Source: Cryoendolithus antarcticus
Lineage: Eukaryota > Ascomycota > Dothideomycetes > Cladosporiales > Cladosporiaceae
Reading direction: 5' to 3'
Assembly: GCA_002077065.1 (NCBI GenBank)
Contig: NAJO01000041.1
Coordinates: 62,001 to 126,000 of the forward strand
DNA length: 64,000 nucleotides
Made by a program: the position numbers and the translations under genes. Positions 31,972-40,868 of the stretch are shown here, piece by piece. The notes under the pieces were generated by a model. That model saw only the letters and a list, made by a program, of their open reading frames with translations. It had not been told where the DNA came from and did no database searches. Each line of letters opens with the position of its first letter. The first letter of the stretch is position 1.

Positions 31972-32743
31972 TCACCACCGCATATCGAAGTCAACCTTCA
32001 CCTTGCTTCCTGGCGCAAACAGCAGCTCCGTCTCTTCAATCTCACGCCTTATCTTTTTCAGGCGCAGCGCTTGGTGCGATGCCTTTATCGGGCGCTTGAA
32101 CTTGGACACGCAAAAATCGCCAAGCCCATGGTTCACTTTGAGGGAGTCAGCATTGCCCTCAATGTGTAGTCTGGGCACATTTACCCTCCAGCTCGAAGTC
32201 GCCAAAGAGCCTATTCCTCAGGTATGGCAAGATTACGCCGTCATCATCGCAGGACGAGGCAGTACTGTCGGGGTCGGCGGCATCGAAGTAGACAGACCCT
32301 TGATCGCTATCGATGACTTCGGTGGAGCCCGTCGAGGCTCTCTCGCTGGGCTTGATCTCATCCGCGTCGTCAAACGTAGTGAAAGACGACTCGACGGATG
32401 TATCGTCGTCAAAGATAGAGTCCAATTCATGGTCATCACTACTCTCATCGCTGTTCATCGACGTGATGGACCCTTCCTCACCATTGTCATTCTTGTCACT
32501 TGCTGATGAATCGGTTGCCATGATCTGATGAAATGTGATAGTTGTCGGTCGAGTGTCGTCGTCGACATCATTGTTAAGTATAAAAATCGAAGTCGTCGGT
32601 CCAGGTTTCTTAGACATTGCCTGTGATCTGCCACGCGTCCCTCGACTCAGCACTTCAATAGAGCGAGACCTCTGATTCAGGCTGCCGGCACGTGCAAGCA
32701 CAGGTGGCGGCGCAGTGATGGCGGCGAATGATGATAACGCCAT
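31972..32743 (-). CDS. Unrecognised protein, acidic N-terminus and basic C-terminus
   Basis: Two exons, 32743-32185 and 32135-31972, give 240 residues. The 49-nt intron (GTAAAT, GCTGAC branch, CAAAG) joins RNRLFGDFELE to VNHGLGDFCVSKFKRPIKAS. Residues 70-165 are dominated by Asp, Ser and Glu, including SDESSDDHELDSIFDDD, a probable disordered region rich in casein-kinase-2-like sites. The last 55 residues are basic and compact (ALRLKKIRREIEETELLFAP). This acidic-then-basic shape recalls nuclear chromatin or RNA-associated proteins, but I recognise no family. Later in-frame ATG codons at about 32617 (MSKKPG) and 32521 (MATDSS) are alternative starts. Its stop converges on the preceding hypothetical gene with 94 bp between. 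Confidence 0.6.
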
Positions 32744-32923
32744 TGAGCAGAGCGAATCGGTGGATCTAACGCTTCAGACCGTGGCATTGTACAGCCATGA
32801 TACCTAGCACCAGTCTATGCCACTCGGATCGAACCGCGTAACAGACTTTGGTCACAGTCCTCATCATTCGCACCCACGAACGAAGAAGCTGACGTCCAAT
32901 CATTCAGCCTCCGTCCAGTAAAC

Positions 32924-33523
32924 TCATCCACCTCCCCTGACCAAAACCCTCTCCCAACCATCCCCCTCCCTAATCCTCCTGATCCTCCTGTCCCTCCCGG
33001 CTGAATAAACCATTCCGGACTCGGTCCAAGCATCATACCTCGTCCCGCCATCAATCACGTTCCCCGCAAAACCACGGCCCACCTCCAGGTCAGGTGGTCC
33101 ATAGTCATACCACACCCTCTCGCCATTCCCCAAATCGTCACCCAGAACCACCATGTGCTGACGCCGACCAGCGGGGCGGACCCTGCGTCTTGTGACCCAG
33201 CGGTGGGAGGAGCGATGCAGGATGCGGCGGTCGATGTGGGAGACATTCGGCTAAGAATCCCGTCAGACCTGTGCATTCGTACACTGGCACTGTTCAAAAG
33301 GATCAGGTAGGCTTACATTTCCCTTCCAGTCGATAGTGCCATAGCTTATCAGGCTCAATAGAATCATCAGACTTATGGCGCTGTAGGCCAGCAGCATTGT
33401 CGAGGCCGAGGGGATGGAAGAAGCGTTGTACCAGTGCTGTGGCGACGTGGGCGAGGAGATCAGAGGTGAGGTGTCGATGAAGGATATGGAGGGCGATGCT
33501 GCGAGGGAGAAAAGGTCGGACAT
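32924..33523 (-). CDS. Unrecognised single-pass membrane protein
   Basis: Two exons, 33523-33317 and 33250-32924, encode 177 residues. The intron of 66 nt (GTAAGC...CTTAG) joins SYGTIDWKGN to PNVSHIDRRILHRSSHRWVT; retention would hit a TGA. There is one membrane span near residues 43-64 (MLLAYSAISLMILLSLISYG). The N-terminal side is Ser-rich and without charge; the C-terminal side is basic (VTRRRVRPAGRRQHMV), which by the positive-inside rule would face the cytosol. An ATG at 33667 could extend the N-terminus by 48 residues, but that part looks like a 5' leader. There is no family assignment. Confidence 0.6.
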
Positions 33524-33850
33524 TGTCGCGTGGTGGTGATGCGGTGATGATATGTATTCGAAGCGGTAGACTCTTCCAAGAATAAGGCGATGGCTGGCAA
33601 AAGCAATGGGAGATACAAGTGTGGAGTCGAATCTTGGTACGGAATGGTGAAAAGCTTCGAAGTGCATTCATGATAGGAAGGAGCGACCTAGCTCACCTCG
33701 CACTTACCTTCACTGTCGAGCAAAGCTTCTCACTCTGGCATGTGCGTTTTCACAGACCATGCAAGCTTCTCGGTTAGCGTAACCGATAGGATCAAGTGTA
33801 GCGTCGGACGGACCTCGAGACACACCTCACAACCAACAGACATGACGATC

Positions 33851-35626
33851 CTACCTCCCCTTATCCCAAGGCAAAAGGAACGTCCCCACCCAATCCTCCA
33901 CCTCTCTCCTCAACTCAACAACCTCCACAACCTCCTCCCCCTCCCCCACAAACTCCCTAAAAGCATTCACACTCCCCGGGTTCTTCCGTCCCTTCTTTTC
34001 CATCTCCCCCTTAGCCTTCCCGTCCAGCATCTTCGTAATATCTACAGCCCGATGCACAATATCCGCCACGCGCTTGAAATCCTCCGGCTGGAAACCGCGG
34101 GTCGTCATAGCAGGTGTGCCCATTCGCAGACCGCCTGGTTTCATGGCTGAGAGGTCGCCGGGGACGGTATTCTTGTTCGCTGCGACGCCGACAAGCTCGA
34201 GGACACGTTCTACGCGGGCGCCGTCGATGGATTTGTCTTTAAGGTCTATGAGGACGAGGTGGTTATCCGTGCCACCGGAGACGACGTTGTAGCTTAGACC
34301 GCCGGAGCCTTTATCGTCTCCGAGACGGGCTGCGAGCGCTTTGGCATTCTCGAGGACTGCGCGCTGGTAGTCTTTGAATTCGGGTTGCTGGGCTTGGTGA
34401 AGTGCTACGGCGAGGGCTGTGATGGTGTGGTTGTGGGGCCCGCCTTGGTGGCCGGGGAAGACTGAGGAGTTTATGGGGTTCTCGAGATCGTACATCAGCT
34501 CGTTGCCCTTCTTGTCGGCTGAGCGGACACCCTTCCGGAAGAAGATCATGGCTCCGCGGGGTCCTCGGAGGGACTTGTGGGTCGTTGTGGTGACTATGTC
34601 GGAGTATTCGAAGGGTGAGGGAATGACACCGCCAGCTACGAGGCCGGAAATGTGAGCCATGTCGCTCAGGAGGTAGGCGCCGACTTTGTCCGCAATCTTG
34701 CGGAAGCGGGCGTAATCGATTAGTCTGCTGTATGCACTTGTGCCTGCGATGATGATTTTAGGTCGGTAGAGTGTGGTGAGTTCCTCGAGCTTCTCGTAGT
34801 CGATGAGACCTGTCTTTTCGTCTAGTCGGTATGGAAGCGTTTCGAAGTACTTGCTGATTGCGCTGATCTTCTTCGTTGGTGTTTGGTAGCCGTGGGAGAG
34901 GTGGCCGCCGTGTGGTAGGTCAAGCCCCGAGGAGAGTGTCGGTCAGTGTTCTCGACCTAGATGCAAGACTCCAACCTACCATAATTCGATCATGTGTGTT
35001 CAAGACGGCAGAGTACGCATAGAGGTTCGCAGGGGATCCAGAGAGTGCTGTAGATCGAGGTCAGACCTGCTCACGCTGTCCCAGTGTCCGGCAACCTCAC
35101 GCTGAACATTGACACCCCATTCTGTGTCCTTTACACCGAAGGTCTGTAGTGCTCGTGCTTGGCACAATCTCTCCGCTTCGTCAATGTGCTCGTTACCGCC
35201 GTAGTATCTTGCGCCGGGATAGCCTTCCGAGTACTTGTCTTCAACATAAATCAGTGCCTGGACGTCAAGTATCCCGTGTGTCTGTGCCTCGTACTCTGCA
35301 TCACACTCCCTAGTGCATCCAACACAGCCTGACTCGTAAAGTTTTCGGAGGGAATGAGGTTTATGAAGTGCTTCTGTCTTCGTTTCTCCTGCGTCTTGTC
35401 AGATCGAGCCGCCGCCATATGAGCCACCTCAAATCCGCACCTTTCGTATTATGTCGTACACGGTTGGGTCTGCCTCTTTCAAATCCGCAGACAGTAAATG
35501 ATGCTGAGCTTCGACCGACATGCCTCTCTTCCCACTTTCTCGCGTAGCATAGGAAACAACCGGAAGGCGACATGCTCGACATGACAATAGGCGCGACGCC
35601 CTCGCCGTGGGCTGGAGGAGAGACAT
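33851..35626 (-). CDS. SHM1: Serine hydroxymethyltransferase, probably mitochondrial (SHM1 type)
   Basis: Five exons: 35626-35441, 35388-35295, 35238-35101, 35047-34980 and 34927-33851 (520 residues). The enzyme uses PLP to move a one-carbon unit between serine/glycine and tetrahydrofolate. The N-terminus has an Arg/Ser-rich mitochondrial-type leader ([20 protein letters not shown]). The core is complete: [75 protein letters not shown] and the PLP-lysine site [13 protein letters not shown] (Lys280). Introns 1-3 (52, 56 and 53 nt) are ordinary. Intron 4 (34928-34979) has a good GTAGGT donor and a CTGAC branch but ends in CG instead of AG, although the flanking exons join perfectly in frame ([12 protein letters not shown]). 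DPB2 starts 204 bp away on the other strand. An upstream ATG at 35695 is less likely. Confidence 0.93.
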
Positions 35627-35830
35627 GTTGGAGAATGAACTACCTTGGGACGTACGTGAGCATAGAAATTCGTCGGCATAGGACGGTCTACTCATATGTG
35701 ATGTGGCGCTGTGCCGGCTATCTTAGCCCGTTCTGAATCTGATAGCCCCAATCGGGCATTGGGTCCCCAGACACGAGATGGGCGCGCTGTAAAGACTGTG
35801 AGCAGGGTGTGCGTACAACACAGCCTCACC
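35627..35830. promoter_or_regulatory. Short bidirectional promoter SHM / DPB2
   Basis: Only 204 bp separate the start codons of the one-carbon enzyme and the replicative polymerase subunit, so their promoters must overlap. No known element such as ACGCGT was seen within it. Coordinate control with S-phase demand for one-carbon units is a reasonable guess from layout alone. Confidence 0.4.
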
Positions 35831-38206
35831 ATGGAGCCTCCTCCCGCAAACATCTTCTCCTCCTCCCCCGCCTTCGGCACGCCTGCCCACCCCATACTTC
35901 CCGCCAACACCTCCCGCATCGCACCCCCCGCCTTCGGCACGCCTGCCCACCCCATACTTCCCGCCAACACCTCCCGCATCGCACCCCCCGCCTTCAAACC
36001 CGCAGCCCCCTCCCACACCACTGTGCCAATCCTCCCTGTACTCCTGACCCAACAAAATCTCCGCCCCACCGCCGTGCGGACTCTCAAGAAGCACAACCTC
36101 TCACTCACGGGACCTGCCCTGCAAAGCCTTGCACTCTTCGTAGGCCGAAACTGTGGCTCCGGATGGCGGGAAGAGGGCACTGCGGAACAGGCGATCGAAG
36201 AGGTAGCTAAGCTATGGAAGAACGAGAATGGCGGCTTTCTGCTCGAGGATGGGGAGAAGCTGAAGGGAATATTGAAGGTGCTAGAGAGCTGTATGTCAGG
36301 AGGCAGGGTCAGGGTAGTGAAGACTGGGCAGGGCATGAGGCGGGAGAGCAGTTTCGCGTTTGGGAATGATAGTGCCGTGGATCTTGGGGGGCGGCCTGCA
36401 CTTGAGAGTCAGAAGAGCTTTGGCATCAGCGGGCTGAGTGTTGAGGATGAGGAGGGCGAGGGCGAGGATGGTGCTGGGGATCCGAGGGCGTGGGTGAAGA
36501 CGATCTCTGCCTTTGAGATGCCGAGACTGAGCTATGAGGTTGAAGGGAAGCATTTCGTGGCTGCGAAGAGCAAGGCTTCGATGTTTCCTGCGCCTGCAGA
36601 GAAGATCGCAGTCTTTCGCGATCGCTACGATATCATTCATCAGCGACTACTGCGTAGCGAAGCCTTCCAGATCCCGAGCTTCTCAGTCCGCGCACCTACG
36701 CTCTCGCGCTCGGACACGACAACAGCACAGCAGTTCTACAAACTCACACCCATCGCTAATCTGCTTGGTCGAGGCGGCACACAGCACCTCCTACTGGGCA
36801 TGCTAGGCGTTGCTCCTACGGGCGGCCTCGCGTTCCACGACCTGAGTGGCAGCATAAGTCTGGACCTGCAACACGCACAGCCGATGCAAGGCCAAGACAG
36901 CGCGTACTTTTGCCCCGGCATGATCGTGCTGATAGAAGGGCAGTACGAAGAGGATTGGGCTGGGGCGGGATCTTCCGGTCTGGGCAACACAGGAGGTGTG
37001 GGCGGGACGATCGGAGGGAGGTTCCTGGGATTCAGCATCGGTGGACCACCAGTGGAGAGGCGGAACGTGAGTCTTGGTGTAGCTCTGAAAGCCGGGGATC
37101 CTGGAGGTGGATTCGGCTGGACTGATTTCCTGGGTCTGGGATCTGATCGTGCGGTTGGCGAGAGGATGAGGAGATTGGAGAAGAGGCTGCTGGATCCTGC
37201 GAGTCCCTCTTGTGTGAGTGAAAGTCGGAGGAAGGTGGTCGTGCTTGGGGAGGTCACACTGGATCATCCGGCTTCGCTTGCTGCGCTGCTAAAAGTGCTG
37301 CAGTCCTATGACTCTGCTGATGCTGAGCCGCCGATGTCCTTCGTGCTGACCGGCAATTTCTCCTCCCGCGCTGCGATGGCGAACGCTGGTACAGGCTCGG
37401 TGGAGTACAAAGAGCTATTCGACAGCCTCGCAGCAATCCTATCAGACTTCCCTCGCCTGCTGCGATCGAGTACATGGACCTTCGTACCCGGTGACAACGA
37501 CCCTTGGGCATCATCTTTTAGTGCTGGAGCCTCCGCGTTGATACCTCGAGAAGGTGTACCAGACTTCTTCACAAACCGGATACGGCGGGCTTTTGCGGCT
37601 GCAAAGGCGGAGGTCAGTTTGGGTAGTAAGAAGGAGAGTGATGATGGCGAGGCAGTGTGGACGAGTAATCCCGCGCGCGTCAGTCTGTTTGGCCCAGCGC
37701 ATGAAGTCGTCGTGTTCAGAGATGATCTTGCGTCGAGGTTCCGCCGGACAGCGATACGAGTTGGTGAAGCGACAAAGACTCGGACTGATACACCAGTAGA
37801 GCTTGAGGTTGACATGACTGACGCTGCTGCTACAATCGAAGGCGCTGGATGCCAGGACACCGCTATGTCGGACACCCAGCCACCCACCTTCACGGATCCT
37901 CCGTCCCTCGTCGCAGCGAAGAAGCTCATCCTCTCGCTACTCCCGCAATCTACAATTTCTCCCTTTCCTATGGCCATAAGACCGACACATTGGTCATACA
38001 CTTCTGCAATGTCGCTCTACCCGCTGCCGCATACACTTGTGCTGGTGGATACCGAGAGTGAGCCCTTCGCGCTGACGTTCGAGGGGTGTCATGTGCTGAA
38101 TCCGGGGCGGTTGGTGACAGGGAGCGGAAAGAGGAGAGTGGTGAAGTGGGGAGAGTATGATTGCTGGACGAGGAGGGGCGTGATTAAGGAGGGCTTCGTG
38201 GGGTAG
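35831..38206 (+). CDS. DPB2: DPB2, DNA polymerase epsilon B subunit
   Basis: A single-exon protein of 791 residues starts at ATG 35831 (context ACCATGG). Dpb2 is the essential second subunit of the leading-strand polymerase and ties it to the CMG helicase through GINS. The early part has LKKHNLSLTGPALQSLALFV and KLKGILKVLESCMSGG, the Dpb2 N-terminal helical domain. The middle has TPIANLLGRGGTQHLLLGML, the OB-fold start of B subunits, and the C-terminal half is the inactive calcineurin-like phosphoesterase fold, with VVVLGEVTLDHP and FVPGDNDPWAS. The end VVKWGEYDCW fits the family. An N-terminal 20-residue segment (AFGTPAHPILPANTSRIAPP) is repeated twice because of a perfect 60-bp duplication. 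Convergent with the next gene (65 bp). Confidence 0.95.
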   Translation: MEPPPANIFSSSPAFGTPAHPILPANTSRIAPPAFGTPAHPILPANTSRIAPPAFKPAAPSHTTVPILPVLLTQQNLRPTAVRTLKKHNLSLTGPALQSLALFVGRNCGSGWREEGTAEQAIEEVAKLWKNENGGFLLEDGEKLKGILKVLESCMSGGRVRVVKTGQGMRRESSFAFGNDSAVDLGGRPALESQKSFGISGLSVEDEEGEGEDGAGDPRAWVKTISAFEMPRLSYEVEGKHFVAAKSKASMFPAPAEKIAVFRDRYDIIHQRLLRSEAFQIPSFSVRAPTLSRSDTTTAQQFYKLTPIANLLGRGGTQHLLLGMLGVAPTGGLAFHDLSGSISLDLQHAQPMQGQDSAYFCPGMIVLIEGQYEEDWAGAGSSGLGNTGGVGGTIGGRFLGFSIGGPPVERRNVSLGVALKAGDPGGGFGWTDFLGLGSDRAVGERMRRLEKRLLDPASPSCVSESRRKVVVLGEVTLDHPASLAALLKVLQSYDSADAEPPMSFVLTGNFSSRAAMANAGTGSVEYKELFDSLAAILSDFPRLLRSSTWTFVPGDNDPWASSFSAGASALIPREGVPDFFTNRIRRAFAAAKAEVSLGSKKESDDGEAVWTSNPARVSLFGPAHEVVVFRDDLASRFRRTAIRVGEATKTRTDTPVELEVDMTDAAATIEGAGCQDTAMSDTQPPTFTDPPSLVAAKKLILSLLPQSTISPFPMAIRPTHWSYTSAMSLYPLPHTLVLVDTESEPFALTFEGCHVLNPGRLVTGSGKRRVVKWGEYDCWTRRGVIKEGFVG
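35865..35995. repeat. Perfect 60-bp tandem duplication inside DPB2
   Basis: Bases 35865-35935 are identical to 35925-35995 (lag 60), giving about 2.2 copies without a single mismatch. The unit is in frame and encodes 20 residues rich in Pro and Ala, ending before PAFKPAAP. Lack of divergence implies a recent duplication or ongoing copy-number change. It lies in the unstructured N-terminal tail of the polymerase subunit. Confidence 0.95.
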
Positions 38207-38271
38207 TCTCACATCAATGCCCTCCGCTCGCCACTCTCTCTGCTCCCGCAAGGCCTCGTTCTTGTCAGCGC

Positions 38272-39072
38272 TCATTTTCGGAGTATCAGGTCGGTCACCT
38301 GATCCTCGATTCCCTCGACCTCCTCGTTTAGGAGCCGTCTCTTCCTCTCGTACAGGTCAACCTTGGTCTCGCGTACTGCGCGAGCATATCTTAACCGCCC
38401 CTCAGCCTGCGTTAGCTGGTGCTGCAGATCTGCAATGTCGCATTCAATTACTACAGTAGAGCGGTCGTGGCACGCGAGAGCGGCTTCGTGCGTGCGATCC
38501 AGGTCTCTCACGTCGGAACTCACGTGGTTGAAGGCGTGAACGATGTGTGCCGGGATCGTGACGCCACCTTCCGGAGCAAGGGCAGGGGAACGGCGATCGA
38601 GTTCGGCCTCTCTCAACGCCATAGCTGCCTCTCTCTCGTCAAGCGCTCTTTCCATGCGATCGAGCTCTGACGCGCGACCATCCCAGTCTGCGGCCTGACG
38701 CACGCCGCCTGCACCAAAACCTGGCGCCCTTTGCTCAGGCTCGAGCCCCAACTGCTGGGAGGCTGCGACATCGTCAGAGTCGAGCGCCAGTGTCTGGGAG
38801 ACTTGATGCTGACCAAGAGGGGAGCCTGGGCGACTCTGCTTCGCATCCACGGTGGAGTGAGTGCCGGGCGTCATTATACTTGCGCCAGACTCGGGCGTGT
38901 TGGAGCGAGAAGACCATACCTGATACTCGTTAGTATGCGCTGCTGCTGAGCGGGCGCCAGTAGTCACTGCACTTACCTCCATCTCACCAAGTGCGCCGGC
39001 ATCTTCGATCTCGAGCTTCATGCTAGGTCTGTCATCCTCGATTGTCGGCCTCAAGGCAGGGTCGGTACGCGC
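38272..39072 (-). CDS. Coiled-coil protein, member 1 of a local related pair
   Basis: Two exons, 39072-38977 and 38919-38272, give 247 residues. The 57-nt intron has GTAAGT, a perfect TACTAAC branch and TATCAG. It is a stop-free multiple of three, so retention would add 19 residues. No ATG precedes MARTDPALRPTIEDD in frame, so the start is placed there. The N-terminal half is Ser/Pro/Gly-rich and disordered. The C-terminal half is a charged coiled coil: ALDEREAAMALREAELDRR, then VRDLDRTHEAALACHD, then DIADLQHQLTQAEGRLRYAR. The same words recur in the gene at 42.9-44.1 kb. The function is unknown. No membrane segment or catalytic motif is visible. Confidence 0.6.
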   Translation of the reverse strand, partial: ARTDPALRPTIEDDRPSMKLEIEDAGALGEMEVSAVTTGARSAAAHTNEYQVWSSRSNTPESGASIMTPGTHSTVDAKQSRPGSPLGQHQVSQTLALDSDDVAASQQLGLEPEQRAPGFGAGGVRQAADWDGRASELDRMERALDEREAAMALREAELDRRSPALAPEGGVTIPAHIVHAFNHVSSDVRDLDRTHEAALACHDRSTVVIECDIADLQHQLTQAEGRLRYARAVRETKVDLYERKRRLLNEEVEGIEDQVTDLILRK

Positions 39073-39596
39073 CATTGCGGAGAGAGCCGAGAAGTTCCCT
39101 GCTTCACACTGTTGGTACGCAAGGTCTTTCCACAAGTCACAGCTAGTAGCTCTAGCAGGTATCGAATCCACCTGTTCGTGAGGTGGTTGTTCAAGACCGG
39201 GGGGCAGTCTGCTGTCTGTGGCGACGTAGCTGCGTATACAGGTCCGTCGTGCTCGCCGTGCAGGAGTTGGTGTGCGAGTGAAGACTCGTCTGATGTCACA
39301 ATTGTACTATGCACCTGTGTAGCATCGTGAATCCGAAAGGGGACGTATGTGGAAGGCCCGAGATCATACTCAGTCGGGCAAGCACGACCCAGAGGGAGGT
39401 GGGAGACTGAGCATGGCGAAGAGTTTAGGAAGATGAGTACACTTCTTGAACTATGTCAGAGGTGTGCGATGATGGTGGAAGATACTCACTGAGTGAGTCG
39501 TACTGTTGAGCTCCTACCTATGCCCTTGCCGTCTTCAGAAGTCGCAATAATTGTCGCATCCAAAGTAACCGCTATCAGCTACACTTCGATCTACTT
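39073..39596. other. Intergenic region
   Basis: About 520 bp between two minus-strand genes. It contains the promoter of the first coiled-coil gene's neighbour set but no supported coding frame. Some residues in frame upstream of 39072 (WKDLAYQQCEAGNFSALSA) could belong to an earlier exon of that gene. Confidence 0.35.
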
Positions 39597-40868
39597 CTAT
39601 CCTCCCCTCCTGCACCTGTTGCCCTTGTCAGTCTCATGCTCTAACCAGGGAACATCCTCAGCGACAAATGGCACATACCCATCCCAACCTCCATCCTGAA
39701 CCTCCGGCTCGGCATCGGGCTCAGTCCAATCCCCTCCGTGCCTCATCGGCTCCGTCATCCAGCCTGTCCGCTCTCCGTCACCGTCCTCCTTCAGTCTACG
39801 AAAAAGGGTAGCGATCTCGTCCAGATCTGCAAGGTTGAGACCCGGCCACCTATGCTCCTTGACCCACAATATGACCTCCTTAGCATTCGCTTGCACGAAG
39901 CTTTTCAGGAACTTGAACCCTCCCACTGTGTCTTCGTCTACATGGTACTTGCCGCTGAGCGAAAAGTCGAATTCCTCCAGGGACTCGTTCATCTCGAAGT
40001 CGAGATTCAGATTTGCCAGGTGGCGGAAGGGCGTACAGATGTCGAGACGGATGTGATGGAACCGAAGGATTTTGCTTGGGATGCTGTCAATAAACCTTCG
40101 TGCGGAGGGCGCGAGTATGAGCTTCCCAGTGTCCTCAGCGCGGCGATCAGTGTAGTAACCTTGGAAGTTCCTAGGCACGGACCAATGCGATGCCTTGGAG
40201 GGTCTTGAGGGATCGAAGTTGATCCACACCTTGACTGTGAAGGTCGTCCGGGAGAGGTAGGCGGCGAGGAAGTTCTCCAGGTATGAAGAATGCGCGTTAG
40301 GGAACAGCGAGAAGACCTTCTTGATATCGGCGCCAGAGATTTGTGAGAGTGGGATTGTAGTCTTGGGAAGGTAGTCGCAGTAGTTGAGGTAATTGCAGAA
40401 AGGCGGGACCTCGGCCTCTGAGTCCGACCTCTCATCGTGCTCTGTATTGTTGTGCTGATCGGAGGATGCGTGATCGCTGGAGGCTAGAGCGCTCGGCGAA
40501 AGTCCGCAGCTCGGTGACGAAGGCGATGTATCAAAGGGTGAAGGCGATGCGGTCGACTGATGAGCGAGGGTGCTCGAGCTGTTGTCGTCACCGGCTGGGA
40601 GTCCTACGCCGCCGCCCCCGAGACCGTTGCTTGTGGCGATCAAGGTCGAAGTAGAAGACCTTTGCGAGGACGCTATCATCGGGCCTTCCGAAGATAATGC
40701 GTAGTGCATCTCCGCCACCTCTACAGCCTGAGGCGCTGCATCTGGTAGCACTTCTGAGACCGGCGTCATGTCGTCCATCGTTACGTCCGCGGGCTGGAGT
40801 GAGGCTTCTTCAGTGTCTCTGCTGATCTCGTGGAAGAAGCGCTTGCGCCCGGCGCGGCTAGGAGGCAT
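39597..40868 (-). CDS. Unrecognised fungal protein with Ser-rich N-terminus and folded C-terminal half
   Basis: A single-exon frame of 423 residues starts at ATG 40868 (MPPSRAGRKRFFHEI). Residues 1-150 are low-complexity, Ser/Thr/Pro-rich, with a basic patch (RAGRKR) that could be a nuclear signal. Residues 155-380 look folded, with alternating hydrophobic patterns such as FCNYLNYCDYLPKTTIPL, VFSLFPNAHSSYLENFLAAY, LRFHHIRLDICTPFRHLANL and FLKSFVQANAKEVILWVKEH. The layout resembles the F-box-less hypothetical families of Dothideomycetes, but I recognise no domain. The end is acidic and then basic (DKGNRCRRGG). It sits between the two related coiled-coil genes on the same strand. Confidence 0.65.
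   Translation of the reverse strand: MPPSRAGRKRFFHEISRDTEEASLQPADVTMDDMTPVSEVLPDAAPQAVEVAEMHYALSSEGPMIASSQRSSTSTLIATSNGLGGGGVGLPAGDDNSSSTLAHQSTASPSPFDTSPSSPSCGLSPSALASSDHASSDQHNNTEHDERSDSEAEVPPFCNYLNYCDYLPKTTIPLSQISGADIKKVFSLFPNAHSSYLENFLAAYLSRTTFTVKVWINFDPSRPSKASHWSVPRNFQGYYTDRRAEDTGKLILAPSARRFIDSIPSKILRFHHIRLDICTPFRHLANLNLDFEMNESLEEFDFSLSGKYHVDEDTVGGFKFLKSFVQANAKEVILWVKEHRWPGLNLADLDEIATLFRRLKEDGDGERTGWMTEPMRHGGDWTEPDAEPEVQDGGWDGYVPFVAEDVPWLEHETDKGNRCRRGG

Noticed and set aside
33740..34150. Plus-strand 136-codon frame rich in Leu, Pro and His
   Set aside because: It is antisense to the SHMT C-terminus and has no features of its own.
36910..37267. Secondary frames inside DPB2
   Set aside because: They overlap the well-supported polymerase subunit and have no independent evidence.
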